64,000 bases of DNA, taken from Gammaproteobacteria bacterium (GTDB taxonomy: Bacteria; Pseudomonadota; Gammaproteobacteria; Nevskiales; Nevskiaceae). Below the pieces are notes generated by a model that worked only from the letters and a program-made list of their open reading frames with translations, was not told the origin of the DNA and did not search any database. Shown here one piece after another: positions 54,760-63,001 of this stretch. Position 1 is the first letter of the stretch, and each line of letters begins with the position of its first letter. The stretch covers positions 1 through 64,000 of the forward strand of contig JAPLSB010000023.1 of the NCBI GenBank assembly GCA_026398875.1, written 5' to 3'. The position numbers were made by a program, and so were the translations under genes.

Positions 54760-55956
54760 GTGACTGCTGAGCAGACTGCCTCGATGACTCCGCCGACGGA
54801 CGCCGAAACGCGCCCGGCTGCGGCGGCGGCTGCACCGACGGCGCGCGTCAACCTGTTCGGACTCGACCGCGCCGCGTTGCGCGCCGAGTTTGAGAAGATG
54901 GGCGAATCCGGCTACCGCGCCGACCAGATCATGTTGTGGATCTACCGGCGCGGCGTCGTCGACTTCGCGCTGATGAGCAATGTCGGCAAGGCGTTGCGGG
55001 CACGGCTCGAAGCGCATTTCGTGATCCGCCCGCCGGAACTGGTCACCGAGCAGGTCTCGACCGACGGCACCCGCAAATGGGTGTTGAAGCTCGAGGAACG
55101 CGAAGGCCGTCCGGAAACGATGATCGAAACGGTCTACATCCCGGAAGCCAACCGCGGCACCTTGTGCATCAGCTCGCAAGCCGGCTGCGCGATGGACTGC
55201 TCGTTCTGCTCGACGGCGCAGGGCGGCTTCTCGCGCAACATGACCACGGCCGAGATCGTTGCCCAAGTGTTCTTTGCCGGAAAGGCGCTTGGCGGTGACT
55301 TCCAGAACGAGAAGGTCATTTCCAACGTCGTGTTCATGGGCATGGGCGAGCCGCTGGCCAACTACAACGCCGTGCTGCCGGCGATCCGCATCCTGCTTGA
55401 CGACTTCGGCTTCGGCCTGTCGAAGCGCCGCGTCACCGTGTCGACGTCTGGCCTGGTGCCGTTCATCGACCGCCTCGGCGGCGATGTCGACACGGCACTG
55501 GCGATCTCGCTGCATGCGCCGAACGATGCGCTGCGCGACCAGCTGGTGCCGATCAACAAGAAGTACCCGATTGCCGATTTGATGGACGCCTGCCGGCGCT
55601 ATCTGGCTGGCAAGGACCGCAAGGCGCACATCGTCTACGAATACGTGATGCTCGAAGGCGTCAACGACCAGCCGGAGCACGCGCGCGAGCTTGCTCGCCT
55701 GCTCAATACCTTCCACGGGGGCCAGTCCGCCAAGGTCAACCTGATTCCGTTCAACCCGTTTCCGAACGCGCGCTACAAGCGCTCGAAGCCGGAAGCGATC
55801 AGCCGTTTCTCCGAAATTCTGCGTGCCAAGGGCCTGCTGACGATGACTCGCCGCACCCGCGGCGATGACATTGACGCGGCCTGCGGGCAGCTGGTCGGCA
55901 AGGTGCAGTCGAAGCAGAAGAAGCGCCTTGGCGACATCCCGGTGCGCGTGCAATGA
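54760..55956 (+). CDS. rlmN: Dual-specificity 23S rRNA/tRNA (adenine-C2) methyltransferase RlmN
   Basis: Radical SAM enzyme, 398 residues from the GTG at 54760 (an ATG at 54784 is also possible). The 4Fe-4S triad is CAMDCSFC (Cys143, 147, 150). The conserved Cys136 precedes it in TLCISSQ. The methyl-carrying Cys375 lies in DIDAACGQLVGK near the C-terminus. It methylates A2503 of 23S rRNA and A37 of some tRNAs. Its last 25 codons are tandemly repeated downstream, and the stop overlaps the start of the first micro-ORF. Confidence 0.96.
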   Translation: MTAEQTASMTPPTDAETRPAAAAAAPTARVNLFGLDRAALRAEFEKMGESGYRADQIMLWIYRRGVVDFALMSNVGKALRARLEAHFVIRPPELVTEQVSTDGTRKWVLKLEEREGRPETMIETVYIPEANRGTLCISSQAGCAMDCSFCSTAQGGFSRNMTTAEIVAQVFFAGKALGGDFQNEKVISNVVFMGMGEPLANYNAVLPAIRILLDDFGFGLSKRRVTVSTSGLVPFIDRLGGDVDTALAISLHAPNDALRDQLVPINKKYPIADLMDACRRYLAGKDRKAHIVYEYVMLEGVNDQPEHARELARLLNTFHGGQSAKVNLIPFNPFPNARYKRSKPEAISRFSEILRAKGLLTMTRRTRGDDIDAACGQLVGKVQSKQKKRLGDIPVRVQ

Positions 55957-56120
55957 GCAGCCCGCAGTCCATGCGCCCGACTCGCCTTGCTCCGATCCCC
56001 GCCGCTGCCGCGCCGGAGCCCCTCGTCGGTGGCTCGCGGTCTTCCTGCGGTCAGCTGGTCGGCAAGGTGCAGTCGAAGCAGAAGAAGCGCCTCGGCGACA
56101 TCCCGGTGCGTGTGCAATGA
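55953..56120 (+). CDS. Micro-ORF 1 carrying the RlmN C-terminal tail (55 aa)
   Basis: Starts at the ATG overlapping the rlmN TGA (ATGA) and ends at a TGA that in turn overlaps the next micro-ORF. A 31-residue Pro/Ser/Ala-rich head (MSSPQSMRPTRLAP...) is followed by SCGQLVGKVQSKQKKRLG and the rest of the RlmN tail. Whether it is translated is unknown; the two overlaps make coupling plausible. It may simply be a product of the duplication. Confidence 0.45.
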   Translation: MSSPQSMRPTRLAPIPAAAAPEPLVGGSRSSCGQLVGKVQSKQKKRLGDIPVRVQ

Positions 56121-56284
56121 GCAGCCCGCAGTCCATGCGCCCGACTCGCCTTGCTCCGATCCCCGCCGCTGCCGCGCCGGGGCCCCTCGTCGGTGGCTCG
56201 CGGTCTTCCTGCGGTCAGCTGGTCGGCAAGGTGCAGTCGAAGCAGAAGAAGCGCCTTGGCGATATCCCCGTGAGGGTGCAGTGA
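56117..56284 (+). CDS. Micro-ORF 2 carrying the RlmN C-terminal tail (55 aa)
   Basis: Nearly identical to micro-ORF 1 (Glu/Gly change in the head). Its ATG overlaps the stop of micro-ORF 1 and its own TGA overlaps the GTG of pilF. The reading frame therefore forms an unbroken chain rlmN, micro-ORF 1, micro-ORF 2, pilF, each joined by a 4-base overlap. Expression is unproven. Confidence 0.45.
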   Translation: MSSPQSMRPTRLAPIPAAAAPGPLVGGSRSSCGQLVGKVQSKQKKRLGDIPVRVQ

Positions 56285-57048
56285 TTCGAGGCGTCGCGGT
56301 CCTTGCAGTGCTGCTCGTTTCGCTGACCGCCTGCGTCACCGAAACCACTGGCGAGCTGCGGCCGCAGTCGCCACCGGATCTCGAGGAAGCCGCGAAGATC
56401 AACACCCAGCTTGGTGTCGACTATGCCCGTCAGGGCCGTTTCGACGTGGCCGAGGAAAAGCTGCGCAAGGCGGTTGATCAGAACGATCGCTATGCCCCGG
56501 CACACGGCGTGCTGGCTTACGTGCTGACGCAGCGTGGCGACCGGGAGGAGGCCGAGCGCGAGTACCGCCGGGCGCTGGCGCTGGCGCCCGACGATGCCGC
56601 GACGCACAACAACTTCGGCGTGTTCCTCTGCGATCTCGGCAAGTTCAAGGAAGCCGATCAGGCTTTCCGCACGGCGCTGGCCGATCGCAACTACGCGACG
56701 CCGGAAGCGGCGTGGACCAATGCCGGCATCTGCCAGCGGCAGGCGCGCGATCCGCGTGCCGAAGACAGTTTCCGCGAAGCACTGAAGATCAATCCCGAGT
56801 ACCGCGCAGCGCTCGCGCAGATTGCCCAGCTGACCTACAAGGCCAGCGACTGGGCGCGCACCGATGCGTTCATCAAGCGCTACGAAAAGCTCGGCAGCCT
56901 GCCGCCAGACCTGCTGCTGATCGCCGCTCTCACCCAGCGCAAGCTTGGTGATCGAGCCGCTGCACGCCGTTACGAACAGACCCTGGTCCGGGATTTCCCG
57001 GAATCCGACCAGGCTGTGAAATTGCTGAAGACCCCGCCTGCGCCATGA
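56281..57048 (+). CDS. pilF: Type IV pilus biogenesis/stability lipoprotein PilF (PilW family), TPR
   Basis: 255-residue outer-membrane lipoprotein (lipobox LTAC, Cys18) that pilots the PilQ secretin. It is made of tetratricopeptide repeats: INTQLGVDYARQGRFDVAEEKLRKAV, APAHGVLAYVLTQRGDREEAEREYRRAL, and ATHNNFGVFLCDLGKFKEADQAF. The GTG start at 56281 overlaps the end of micro-ORF 2. The earlier in-frame ATG (55987) lies within the duplication and is rejected. It overlaps rodZ by ATGA. Confidence 0.94.
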   Translation: MIRGVAVLAVLLVSLTACVTETTGELRPQSPPDLEEAAKINTQLGVDYARQGRFDVAEEKLRKAVDQNDRYAPAHGVLAYVLTQRGDREEAEREYRRALALAPDDAATHNNFGVFLCDLGKFKEADQAFRTALADRNYATPEAAWTNAGICQRQARDPRAEDSFREALKINPEYRAALAQIAQLTYKASDWARTDAFIKRYEKLGSLPPDLLLIAALTQRKLGDRAAARRYEQTLVRDFPESDQAVKLLKTPPAP

Positions 57049-58022
57049 CCTCCGATCCGATTCCCGACGCGCCCGAAGCCACGCTGTCTTCCGCCACTGC
57101 CGGCCCTGGCCGGGTGATTCGCCAGGCGCGCGAGCGCGCCAAGCTGGCCATCGAGGAACTGGCCACCGTGACCCGGCTGACTCGCGCCACGCTCGAAGCG
57201 CTGGAGCGCGACGACTTCTCGAACCTCACGGAAGCGGTCTACGTGCGCGGCTACTACCGCAAGTGCGCGAAGGTGCTGAACCTGCCGGAAGCCGAGCTGA
57301 TCGCGGCCTACGACAAGCTCTACGCGCCGAAGAACGCGCCGATGCCGACCAAGCTGCTGCTCGGCAACAGCGGCTCGACGATGGGCTCGAGCCGCGTCAG
57401 CGATGCCGGCGGTGGATCGGGTTGGGTGATCGTCGTGGTGATTGCCGCGCTGATCGGCGCCGGGGTCTGGTTCGTGACGCAGGATGCGCCCGACGCGCTG
57501 CCCGCACCGGCCGCAGCGGTCGATCCCGGCACTGTCACGACGCCGATTCCGGCCGCTGCGCTGGTGACGCCGCCGTCCAGCGAAGCTGCGGCAACGATTC
57601 CGGCAGCCGCCTCCGCTGCGCCTGCAGTGCCGCCCGTTGCAGCAGCTGACGGTTCGACGCCACCGGCGCCACCGGTTGCATCGCCCGGTCTGGCGCTGAC
57701 GCCGGCGACGTCGCTGTCATCGCTGTCCGCAGCCGAAGCTGCTGCCGCTGCGCCGGCCCCGGCCCCCGCAGCGACCTCCAGCGGCAGCGCGCTGCAGCTG
57801 AACTTCAAGTCGTCGTCGTGGGTGCGCATCGAGGATGCCGACGGTCGCAGCCTGCTGTCCGGCACCATGCCGTCCGGCGACCGGCAGGTCGTCCGTGGCC
57901 GTGCGCCGTACTCGCTGTTCATTGGCTATGCGCCTGGCGTCACGGTCGAATTTGATGGCAAGCCATTCGATCTGACGCCGCACATCCGTGAGAACTCGAC
58001 GGCGCGCGTCAACCTGCCGTAG
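57045..58022 (+). CDS. rodZ: Cytoskeleton protein RodZ
   Basis: 325-residue bitopic membrane protein that links MreB filaments to the cell-wall elongation machinery. The cytoplasmic Cro-like HTH (RVIRQARERAKLAIEELATVTRLTRATLEALERDDF) comes first. A transmembrane helix (WVIVVVIAALIGAGVWFV) lies near residue 130. A long Ala/Pro linker precedes a C-terminal DUF4115 domain (LNFKSSSWVRIEDADG). Next gene is hisS; ispG, often between the two, is absent. Confidence 0.94.
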   Translation: MTSDPIPDAPEATLSSATAGPGRVIRQARERAKLAIEELATVTRLTRATLEALERDDFSNLTEAVYVRGYYRKCAKVLNLPEAELIAAYDKLYAPKNAPMPTKLLLGNSGSTMGSSRVSDAGGGSGWVIVVVIAALIGAGVWFVTQDAPDALPAPAAAVDPGTVTTPIPAAALVTPPSSEAAATIPAAASAAPAVPPVAAADGSTPPAPPVASPGLALTPATSLSSLSAAEAAAAAPAPAPAATSSGSALQLNFKSSSWVRIEDADGRSLLSGTMPSGDRQVVRGRAPYSLFIGYAPGVTVEFDGKPFDLTPHIRENSTARVNLP

Positions 58023-58090
58023 CGTCCCGCTCCTCCGTCGCCGCGCCGACCGCTGCAGCATCGGTCGCGCCACCTGCTCCGCGCCCTTTC

Positions 58091-59359
58091 ATGAAGATCC
58101 AGTCCGTTCGCGGCATGAACGATGTCCTGCCGGCCGATTCCGCGGCCTGGCAGCACGTCCATGCCGTCGCTGCGCAAGTCTTTGCCGCCTACGGCTACGG
58201 CGAACTGCGGCTGCCAGTCGTCGAGCGCACCGACCTGTTCAAGCGCGCGGTCGGCGAAGTGACCGACGTGGTCGAGAAGGAGATGTACTCGTTCGAGGAT
58301 CGCGGCGGCGAACAGCTGAGCCTGCGGCCGGAACTGACCGCCGGCGTGATTCGCGCCGGCATCGAGCACGGCATTCTGTTCAACCAGCAGCAGCGGGTCT
58401 GGTGCACCGGCCCGGTGTTCCGCTACGAGCGCCCGCAGGCCGGCCGCTATCGGCAGTTCCATCAGCTCGATGTCGAGGCGTTCGGCATCGCCACCCCCGA
58501 CGTCGACGTCGAAGTGATCGCCATCGCTGCTCAGCTGTGGAAGCGGCTCGGTCTCACCGGCTTCGAACTGCAGATCAACACGCTCGGCACGCCGGCCTGC
58601 CGCGCCGAGCATCGCGCCGCACTCATTGTCTACCTTGAACGGCACGAAGCGGCGCTCGATGAAGACGCCAAGCGCCGCCTGCACAGCAATCCGCTGCGCG
58701 TGCTCGATTCCAAGGTGCCGGCCACGCAGGCGATCGTCGCCGACGCTCCGAAGCTGCTCGACTATCTGGACGACAGCTCACGGGCGCACTTCGATGCGGT
58801 GAAAGCCGGGCTTGATGAGCTGGGCATCCCTTATGCCGTCAACCCGCGTCTGGTGCGCGGGCTGGATTACTACACGCACACGGTGTTCGAGTGGGTGACC
58901 GATCAGCTCGGCGCTCAGGGCACGGTCTGCGCCGGTGGCCGCTATGACGGCTTGGTGGAGCAGCTCGGCGGTCCCAAGACCACCGGCGTCGGCTTCGGCC
59001 TCGGCATCGAGCGGCTGATATTGCTGATGGGCGTCCAGAAAGTCGCGATCACGTCGAACGCGCCGCAGGTCTACCTCTGCCGCTTTGGTGCCGTGGCCGA
59101 ACGCCAGGCGCTGCAGCTGGCCGAAGCGCTGCGCGACCAGTTCCCGACCTTGCGGTTGGTGCTCAATGCCGGCGGTGGCGGGCTGAAGTCGCAATTGAAG
59201 CGAGCCGACAACAGCGGCGCCCGTTACGCGTTGGTGATCGGTGACGACGAAGCGGCCGCCGGCACCGTTCAAGTAAAATCGCTGCGCGGCGAAGGTGAGG
59301 CCTACCTGTGCCACCAGTCAGCGCTGGCTGCGGAACTCGGCAGCCGACTCGCGCTCTGA
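58091..59359 (+). CDS. hisS: Histidyl-tRNA synthetase
   Basis: Class II aminoacyl-tRNA synthetase, 422 residues. Motif 2 region LRPELTAGVIRAGI and VWCTGPVFRYERPQ; histidine-binding LVRGLDYYTHTVFEW; motif 3 TGVGFGLGIERLI. C-terminal anticodon domain. 69 bases follow rodZ; the yfgM gene is next. Confidence 0.97.
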   Translation: MKIQSVRGMNDVLPADSAAWQHVHAVAAQVFAAYGYGELRLPVVERTDLFKRAVGEVTDVVEKEMYSFEDRGGEQLSLRPELTAGVIRAGIEHGILFNQQQRVWCTGPVFRYERPQAGRYRQFHQLDVEAFGIATPDVDVEVIAIAAQLWKRLGLTGFELQINTLGTPACRAEHRAALIVYLERHEAALDEDAKRRLHSNPLRVLDSKVPATQAIVADAPKLLDYLDDSSRAHFDAVKAGLDELGIPYAVNPRLVRGLDYYTHTVFEWVTDQLGAQGTVCAGGRYDGLVEQLGGPKTTGVGFGLGIERLILLMGVQKVAITSNAPQVYLCRFGAVAERQALQLAEALRDQFPTLRLVLNAGGGGLKSQLKRADNSGARYALVIGDDEAAAGTVQVKSLRGEGEAYLCHQSALAAELGSRLAL

Positions 59360-59432
59360 CCCGCAAGCCCTTCGCTGCCACCCCACTGACAACCCGAACT
59401 GGCGACGCCCCGTCGCCACGCGAGAACGAGAC

Positions 59433-60095
59433 ATGAGCACTCATTACGACGACGAAGCCAAAGTCGAAGACCTGCGCCGCTGGTGGAAGGAAAACTGGCT
59501 GGCGCTGGCGGTTGGCCTCGGCCTCGGTCTTGCGGCGATCTTCGGCTGGGAGTACTACACGAGCCGCAAGGATCAGCATCGCGGCGAAGGCTCGCAGCTG
59601 TTCGAAGAGCTGAAGAAGGCGGTGACCGCGAAGAAGTACGACGAGGCCGGCAAGATGGGTGACCGTCTGGTCGCCGAGTTCGACTCCACGCCGTACGCCG
59701 TCGCCGGCGCGCTGAAGCTGGCCCAGGCCGCGGTTGACGAGACCAAGCTCGACGAGGCCCGCAGTCGGCTCGAATGGGCCGCCGCGCACAGCGACGACGC
59801 AGCGCTGAAGCCGCTGATCCAGCTTCGCCTCGCTCGCGTGCTCTGGCAGCAGGGCAAGCCGGCCGATGCGCTGAAGCTGCTCGACGGCGATGCCAGCACC
59901 TACGTGGTGCTGTACGAGGAACTGCGTGGCGACATCAAGCTTGCCGAAGGTGATCGCGCTGCGGCGCTTGCCGCCTACACCAAGGCCGTCGCCAGCCTTG
60001 GCGGTGCCACCGCCGGCACGCCGAATGCGCCGATTGCCGACGCGCTGCAGAAAAAGATCGATGACCTCGCTGACGTCGCGGCGGTGAAATCGTGA
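59433..60095 (+). CDS. yfgM: YfgM family TPR-like membrane protein
   Basis: 220-residue inner-membrane protein with one N-terminal helix (WLALAVGLGLGLAAIFGWEYY) and a periplasmic TPR-like domain. The family interacts with SecYEG-associated PpiD and BamB-related export factors. The start is the ATG at 59433, preceded by GAGAACGAG. It overlaps the bamB GTG by GTGA. Confidence 0.92.
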   Translation: MSTHYDDEAKVEDLRRWWKENWLALAVGLGLGLAAIFGWEYYTSRKDQHRGEGSQLFEELKKAVTAKKYDEAGKMGDRLVAEFDSTPYAVAGALKLAQAAVDETKLDEARSRLEWAAAHSDDAALKPLIQLRLARVLWQQGKPADALKLLDGDASTYVVLYEELRGDIKLAEGDRAAALAAYTKAVASLGGATAGTPNAPIADALQKKIDDLADVAAVKS

Positions 60096-61246
60096 CATCA
60101 CGGTTCGCGCTGCTGCTGATCGCGGCGGCGATCGCCGTCGCCGGCTGTTCGTCGAAGCCCAAGGTTCGGCAGCCGACCAAGCTGGTCGAGATCAAGCAGC
60201 CGGAAATCAAGCTGCGCCAGGTGTGGTCGCGTTCGGCCGGCAATGGCAGCAAGACGCTGTACTCCGGCCTGCGTCTGGCGCTGGAAGCCGACGCGCTGTA
60301 CGCCGCCTCGATCAACGGCCAGGTCTTCGCGCTGACGCCGAAGACCGGCGCCACGATCTGGCGCGCGGCGACCAAGGCACGTGTGATTGCCGGTCCGACC
60401 GTGTCCGGCGATCTGGTGCTGGTCGGTACGCTCGACGGTGAGGTGATCGCGCTGAAGCGTGCCACCGGGGCCGAGGTCTGGCGTGCCACGCTGCCGAGCG
60501 AAGTGCTGGCACCACCGGCCGCCAGTGGTGATGTCGTCGTCGCGCGTGCTGCCGATGGCCGCCAGTTCGGCTTGTCGGCCGTCGATGGCAGCCGCATCTG
60601 GAGCTTCGACCGGACCGTTCCGAACCTGACGCTGCGCGGACTTTCGAAGCCGCTGATCCTCGGCAACCGTGTCTACATCGGCCTCGACAACGGCAAGCTG
60701 GAAGCGCTGAATCTTGCCGACGGCGCGCCGGCCTGGGAACAGAACGTGTCGGTGCCGACCGGTCGTTCGGAACTGGAACGGCTGACCGATATCGATGCCG
60801 ACCTGCTGGCCGCCGACAACGGCATCTACGCGGTGACCTACGGCAACGACATCGCCTTGCTCGATCCGGCGCGCGGCGAAAGCCGTTGGCGGCGCAGCAT
60901 CAAGAGCTACTCGGGCATGACCAGCAGCGACAAGTCGCTCTATGTCACCGACAACGACGGCGTGCTGTGGGCGCTCGATCCGGATACCGGTGCGGTGGTC
61001 TGGAAGCAGGAATCGCTGAAGTACCGCCGCCTGTCGCCGCCTGGCCTGCTCGCGAACTACGTGATCGCCGCCGACTACAAGGGCTATGTGCATGTCTTCG
61101 AGCCGGGCGATGGACGCCCGGTCGCGCGCGTCAATCTCGGTGGCGATCCGGTGATCAGCGCGCCGGTCAGCGATGGCGAGCGCGTCTACGTGCTCGACAC
61201 CACTGGCGATATCGCTGCATACCAGATCGAAGCGCTGAAGCCGTAA
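60092..61246 (+). CDS. bamB: Outer membrane protein assembly factor BamB
   Basis: 384-residue lipoprotein (lipobox VAGC, Cys19), part of the BAM complex that inserts beta-barrel outer-membrane proteins. Eight-bladed PQQ-like beta-propeller repeats are visible (ALYAASINGQVFALTPKTGATIWR, YVTDNDGVLWALDPDTGAVVWKQ, VYVLDTTGDIAAYQ). The GTG start overlaps yfgM. A terminator follows. Confidence 0.95.
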   Translation: MTSRFALLLIAAAIAVAGCSSKPKVRQPTKLVEIKQPEIKLRQVWSRSAGNGSKTLYSGLRLALEADALYAASINGQVFALTPKTGATIWRAATKARVIAGPTVSGDLVLVGTLDGEVIALKRATGAEVWRATLPSEVLAPPAASGDVVVARAADGRQFGLSAVDGSRIWSFDRTVPNLTLRGLSKPLILGNRVYIGLDNGKLEALNLADGAPAWEQNVSVPTGRSELERLTDIDADLLAADNGIYAVTYGNDIALLDPARGESRWRRSIKSYSGMTSSDKSLYVTDNDGVLWALDPDTGAVVWKQESLKYRRLSPPGLLANYVIAADYKGYVHVFEPGDGRPVARVNLGGDPVISAPVSDGERVYVLDTTGDIAAYQIEALKP

Positions 61247-61270
61247 GGCGCGGCGGTTCGTGTCGTTTCC

Positions 61271-61299
61271 GCCCCGGGCGCCGTGCGCTCGGGGCTTTT
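61271..61299 (+). terminator. Rho-independent terminator after bamB
   Basis: An 11-bp stem (GCCCCGGGCGC / GCGCTCGGGGC, one G-T wobble) with a CGT loop is followed by TTTT. It separates bamB from der, which then needs its own promoter within the following 60 bases or read-through. Confidence 0.8.
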
Positions 61300-61362
61300 G
61301 TCGTCTTGGCGATCAGCAGCGTAGGCTGCCGCCAGCGATGGTTTTCCAGATGGTCGTGAATC

Positions 61363-62829
61363 ATGAGCAGCATCCCTGAAGTGCCCCCCGCCGAACCGTC
61401 CGATACCGACGCCGAGGCAAGCCGCGAGCCGAACATGCTGCCGGTGATCGCGCTTGTCGGTCGCCCGAATGTCGGCAAGTCGACGCTGTTCAACCGCTTC
61501 ACCAACAGCCGCGATGCGCTGGTCGCCGATTACGCCGGCCTGACTCGTGATCGCCAGTACGGCCAGGGCAAGTTCGAGGGCAAGCGCTTCATCGTCGTCG
61601 ACACCGGCGGGCTGATGCCGGAGTCCACCGATGCGCTGGCGGCTCTGGCCGAAGCGCAGGCGCGGATCGCCATCGAGGACGCCGACCACGTGCTGTTCCT
61701 CGTCGATGCCAAGGCCGGCCTGATGGCCAGCGACATCGAGATCGCCCGCGCGCTGCGCAAGCTCGGCAAGCCGGTGCGGCTGCTGGCCAACAAGTCGGAA
61801 GGCATGACCAAGATGCTGGTCGCCGACTTCTACAAGCTGGGCCTTGGCGAACCGACGGTGATCTCCGCCGAGTTCGGCGACGGCGTCGGCGGCCTGCTGC
61901 GCGAGCTGCTGGAGGCGACACCGGTCACCGTCGAAGACCCGGAGTTCGACGACGGCACCATTCGCGTCGCGATCGTCGGCCGCCCGAATGCCGGCAAGTC
62001 GACCTTGCTGAACCGCCTGATCGGCGAGAACCGGGTGCTGGCCTCGAACGAGCCGGGCACCACGCGCGACTCGATCACCGTGCCGTTCGAGTGGGGTGGC
62101 CGCAAGTTCCAGCTGATCGACACTGCCGGCATCCGGCGCAAGTCGCGCGTGACCGAAGTCATCGAGAAGTTCTCGATCGTCAAGACGCTGCAGGCGATCG
62201 ACCGCGCCCACGTGGTGATCTCGATGGTCGATGCCCATGACGAGATCGGCACCCATGACGCGCGCGTGATGGGCCTGGTGGCCCACCACGGCCGGGCGAT
62301 GGTGCTGGCGGTCAACAAGTGGGACGGGCTGGATGCCGACAAGCGCAAGTGGGTGCGCGAGATGGTCGAGTTCAAGCTGCCGTTCCTCGACTACGTGCCG
62401 GTCGATTTCGTGTCCGCGCTGCACGGTTCCGGCCTGCGCGAACTGATGGAGCATGTCGTCGCCGGCTACGAGGCCACGACCCGCGAGATGGCCACGCCGG
62501 AGCTGAACCGGGTGCTGATTGCCGCCGTCGAAAAGCACGCGCCGCATGCCGTGCTCGGCCGCCGCATCAAGCTGCGCTACTGCCACCAGAGCGGCCGCAA
62601 TCCGCCGGCGATCATGATTCACGGCAACCAGACCGACAAGCTGAAGGACAGCTATGTCGCCTATCTGGCCAACACCTTCCGCGCCGCGTTCAAGCTGCAG
62701 GGCGTGCCGCTGAAGCTGGAGTTCAAGACCGGCGACAACCCGTTCAAGAACAAGAAGAGCGATCTGTCGCCGGCGATGCAGATGAAGGCCAAGCGGCTGG
62801 CGGCGCAGTCGGCGCGGACCAAGAAGTAA
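61363..62829 (+). CDS. der: Ribosome biogenesis GTPase Der (EngA)
   Basis: Double-GTPase that assists 50S ribosomal subunit maturation. Two G domains: G1 motifs GRPNVGKST (about residues 33-41) and GRPNAGKST (about 206-214), each with DxxG and NKxD motifs (VNKWDGLD in the second). C-terminal KH-like domain. 488 residues from the ATG at 61363; the ATG at 61435 (MLPVIALVGRPN) matches the usual family start and could be the true one. Confidence 0.96.
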   Translation: MSSIPEVPPAEPSDTDAEASREPNMLPVIALVGRPNVGKSTLFNRFTNSRDALVADYAGLTRDRQYGQGKFEGKRFIVVDTGGLMPESTDALAALAEAQARIAIEDADHVLFLVDAKAGLMASDIEIARALRKLGKPVRLLANKSEGMTKMLVADFYKLGLGEPTVISAEFGDGVGGLLRELLEATPVTVEDPEFDDGTIRVAIVGRPNAGKSTLLNRLIGENRVLASNEPGTTRDSITVPFEWGGRKFQLIDTAGIRRKSRVTEVIEKFSIVKTLQAIDRAHVVISMVDAHDEIGTHDARVMGLVAHHGRAMVLAVNKWDGLDADKRKWVREMVEFKLPFLDYVPVDFVSALHGSGLRELMEHVVAGYEATTREMATPELNRVLIAAVEKHAPHAVLGRRIKLRYCHQSGRNPPAIMIHGNQTDKLKDSYVAYLANTFRAAFKLQGVPLKLEFKTGDNPFKNKKSDLSPAMQMKAKRLAAQSARTKK

Positions 62830-62839
62830 TTGTCGGGAA

Positions 62840-62985
62840 CCTCTCCGTGCGCGAGAGGGTTGGGCCGGTCTCCCCTCTCCCGCCGGGAGAGGGGCCGGGG
62901 GTGAGGGACATTGTTCGACTGACGCGCAAGCGTGCTGGCTCAGTCCCTCACCCAACCCTCTCCCGAGGGGAGAGGGCTTTGTTCC
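62840..62985. repeat. Palindromic CCCTCTCCC / GGGAGAGGG intergenic repeat
   Basis: Contains two strong hairpins: CCCCTCTCCC (62872-62881) pairing with 62885-62894, and CCCTCTCCC (62956-62964) pairing with 62968-62976. Outer GTGAGGGAC and GTCCCTCAC arms are inverted as well. The pattern is of a common type of small intergenic repeat in GC-rich proteobacteria. It ends just before the MFS gene. Confidence 0.75.
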
Positions 62986-63001
62986 GGGTTTCGAGTCTGC
63001 A

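Larger units (their letters stand above)
55880..56284 (+). repeat. Tandem duplication of the rlmN 3' end (164-base period)
   Basis: Two full units (55880-56043, 56044-56207) and a third partial one (56208-56284). Each carries the last 25 codons of rlmN (from CCTGCGG; first Cys is CGQLVGK), then the stop and an 87-base spacer. Units 1 and 2 differ at about four positions, so this is not a simple assembly copy. The third ends exactly at the pilF start, suggesting that the ancestral rlmN-pilF junction was unit 3. Confidence 0.95.

Noticed and set aside
55880..56284. Assembly artefact explaining the rlmN tail repeats
   Set aside because: The units differ at several positions and the third joins the pilF start precisely; a real tandem duplication is more likely, though long reads should confirm.
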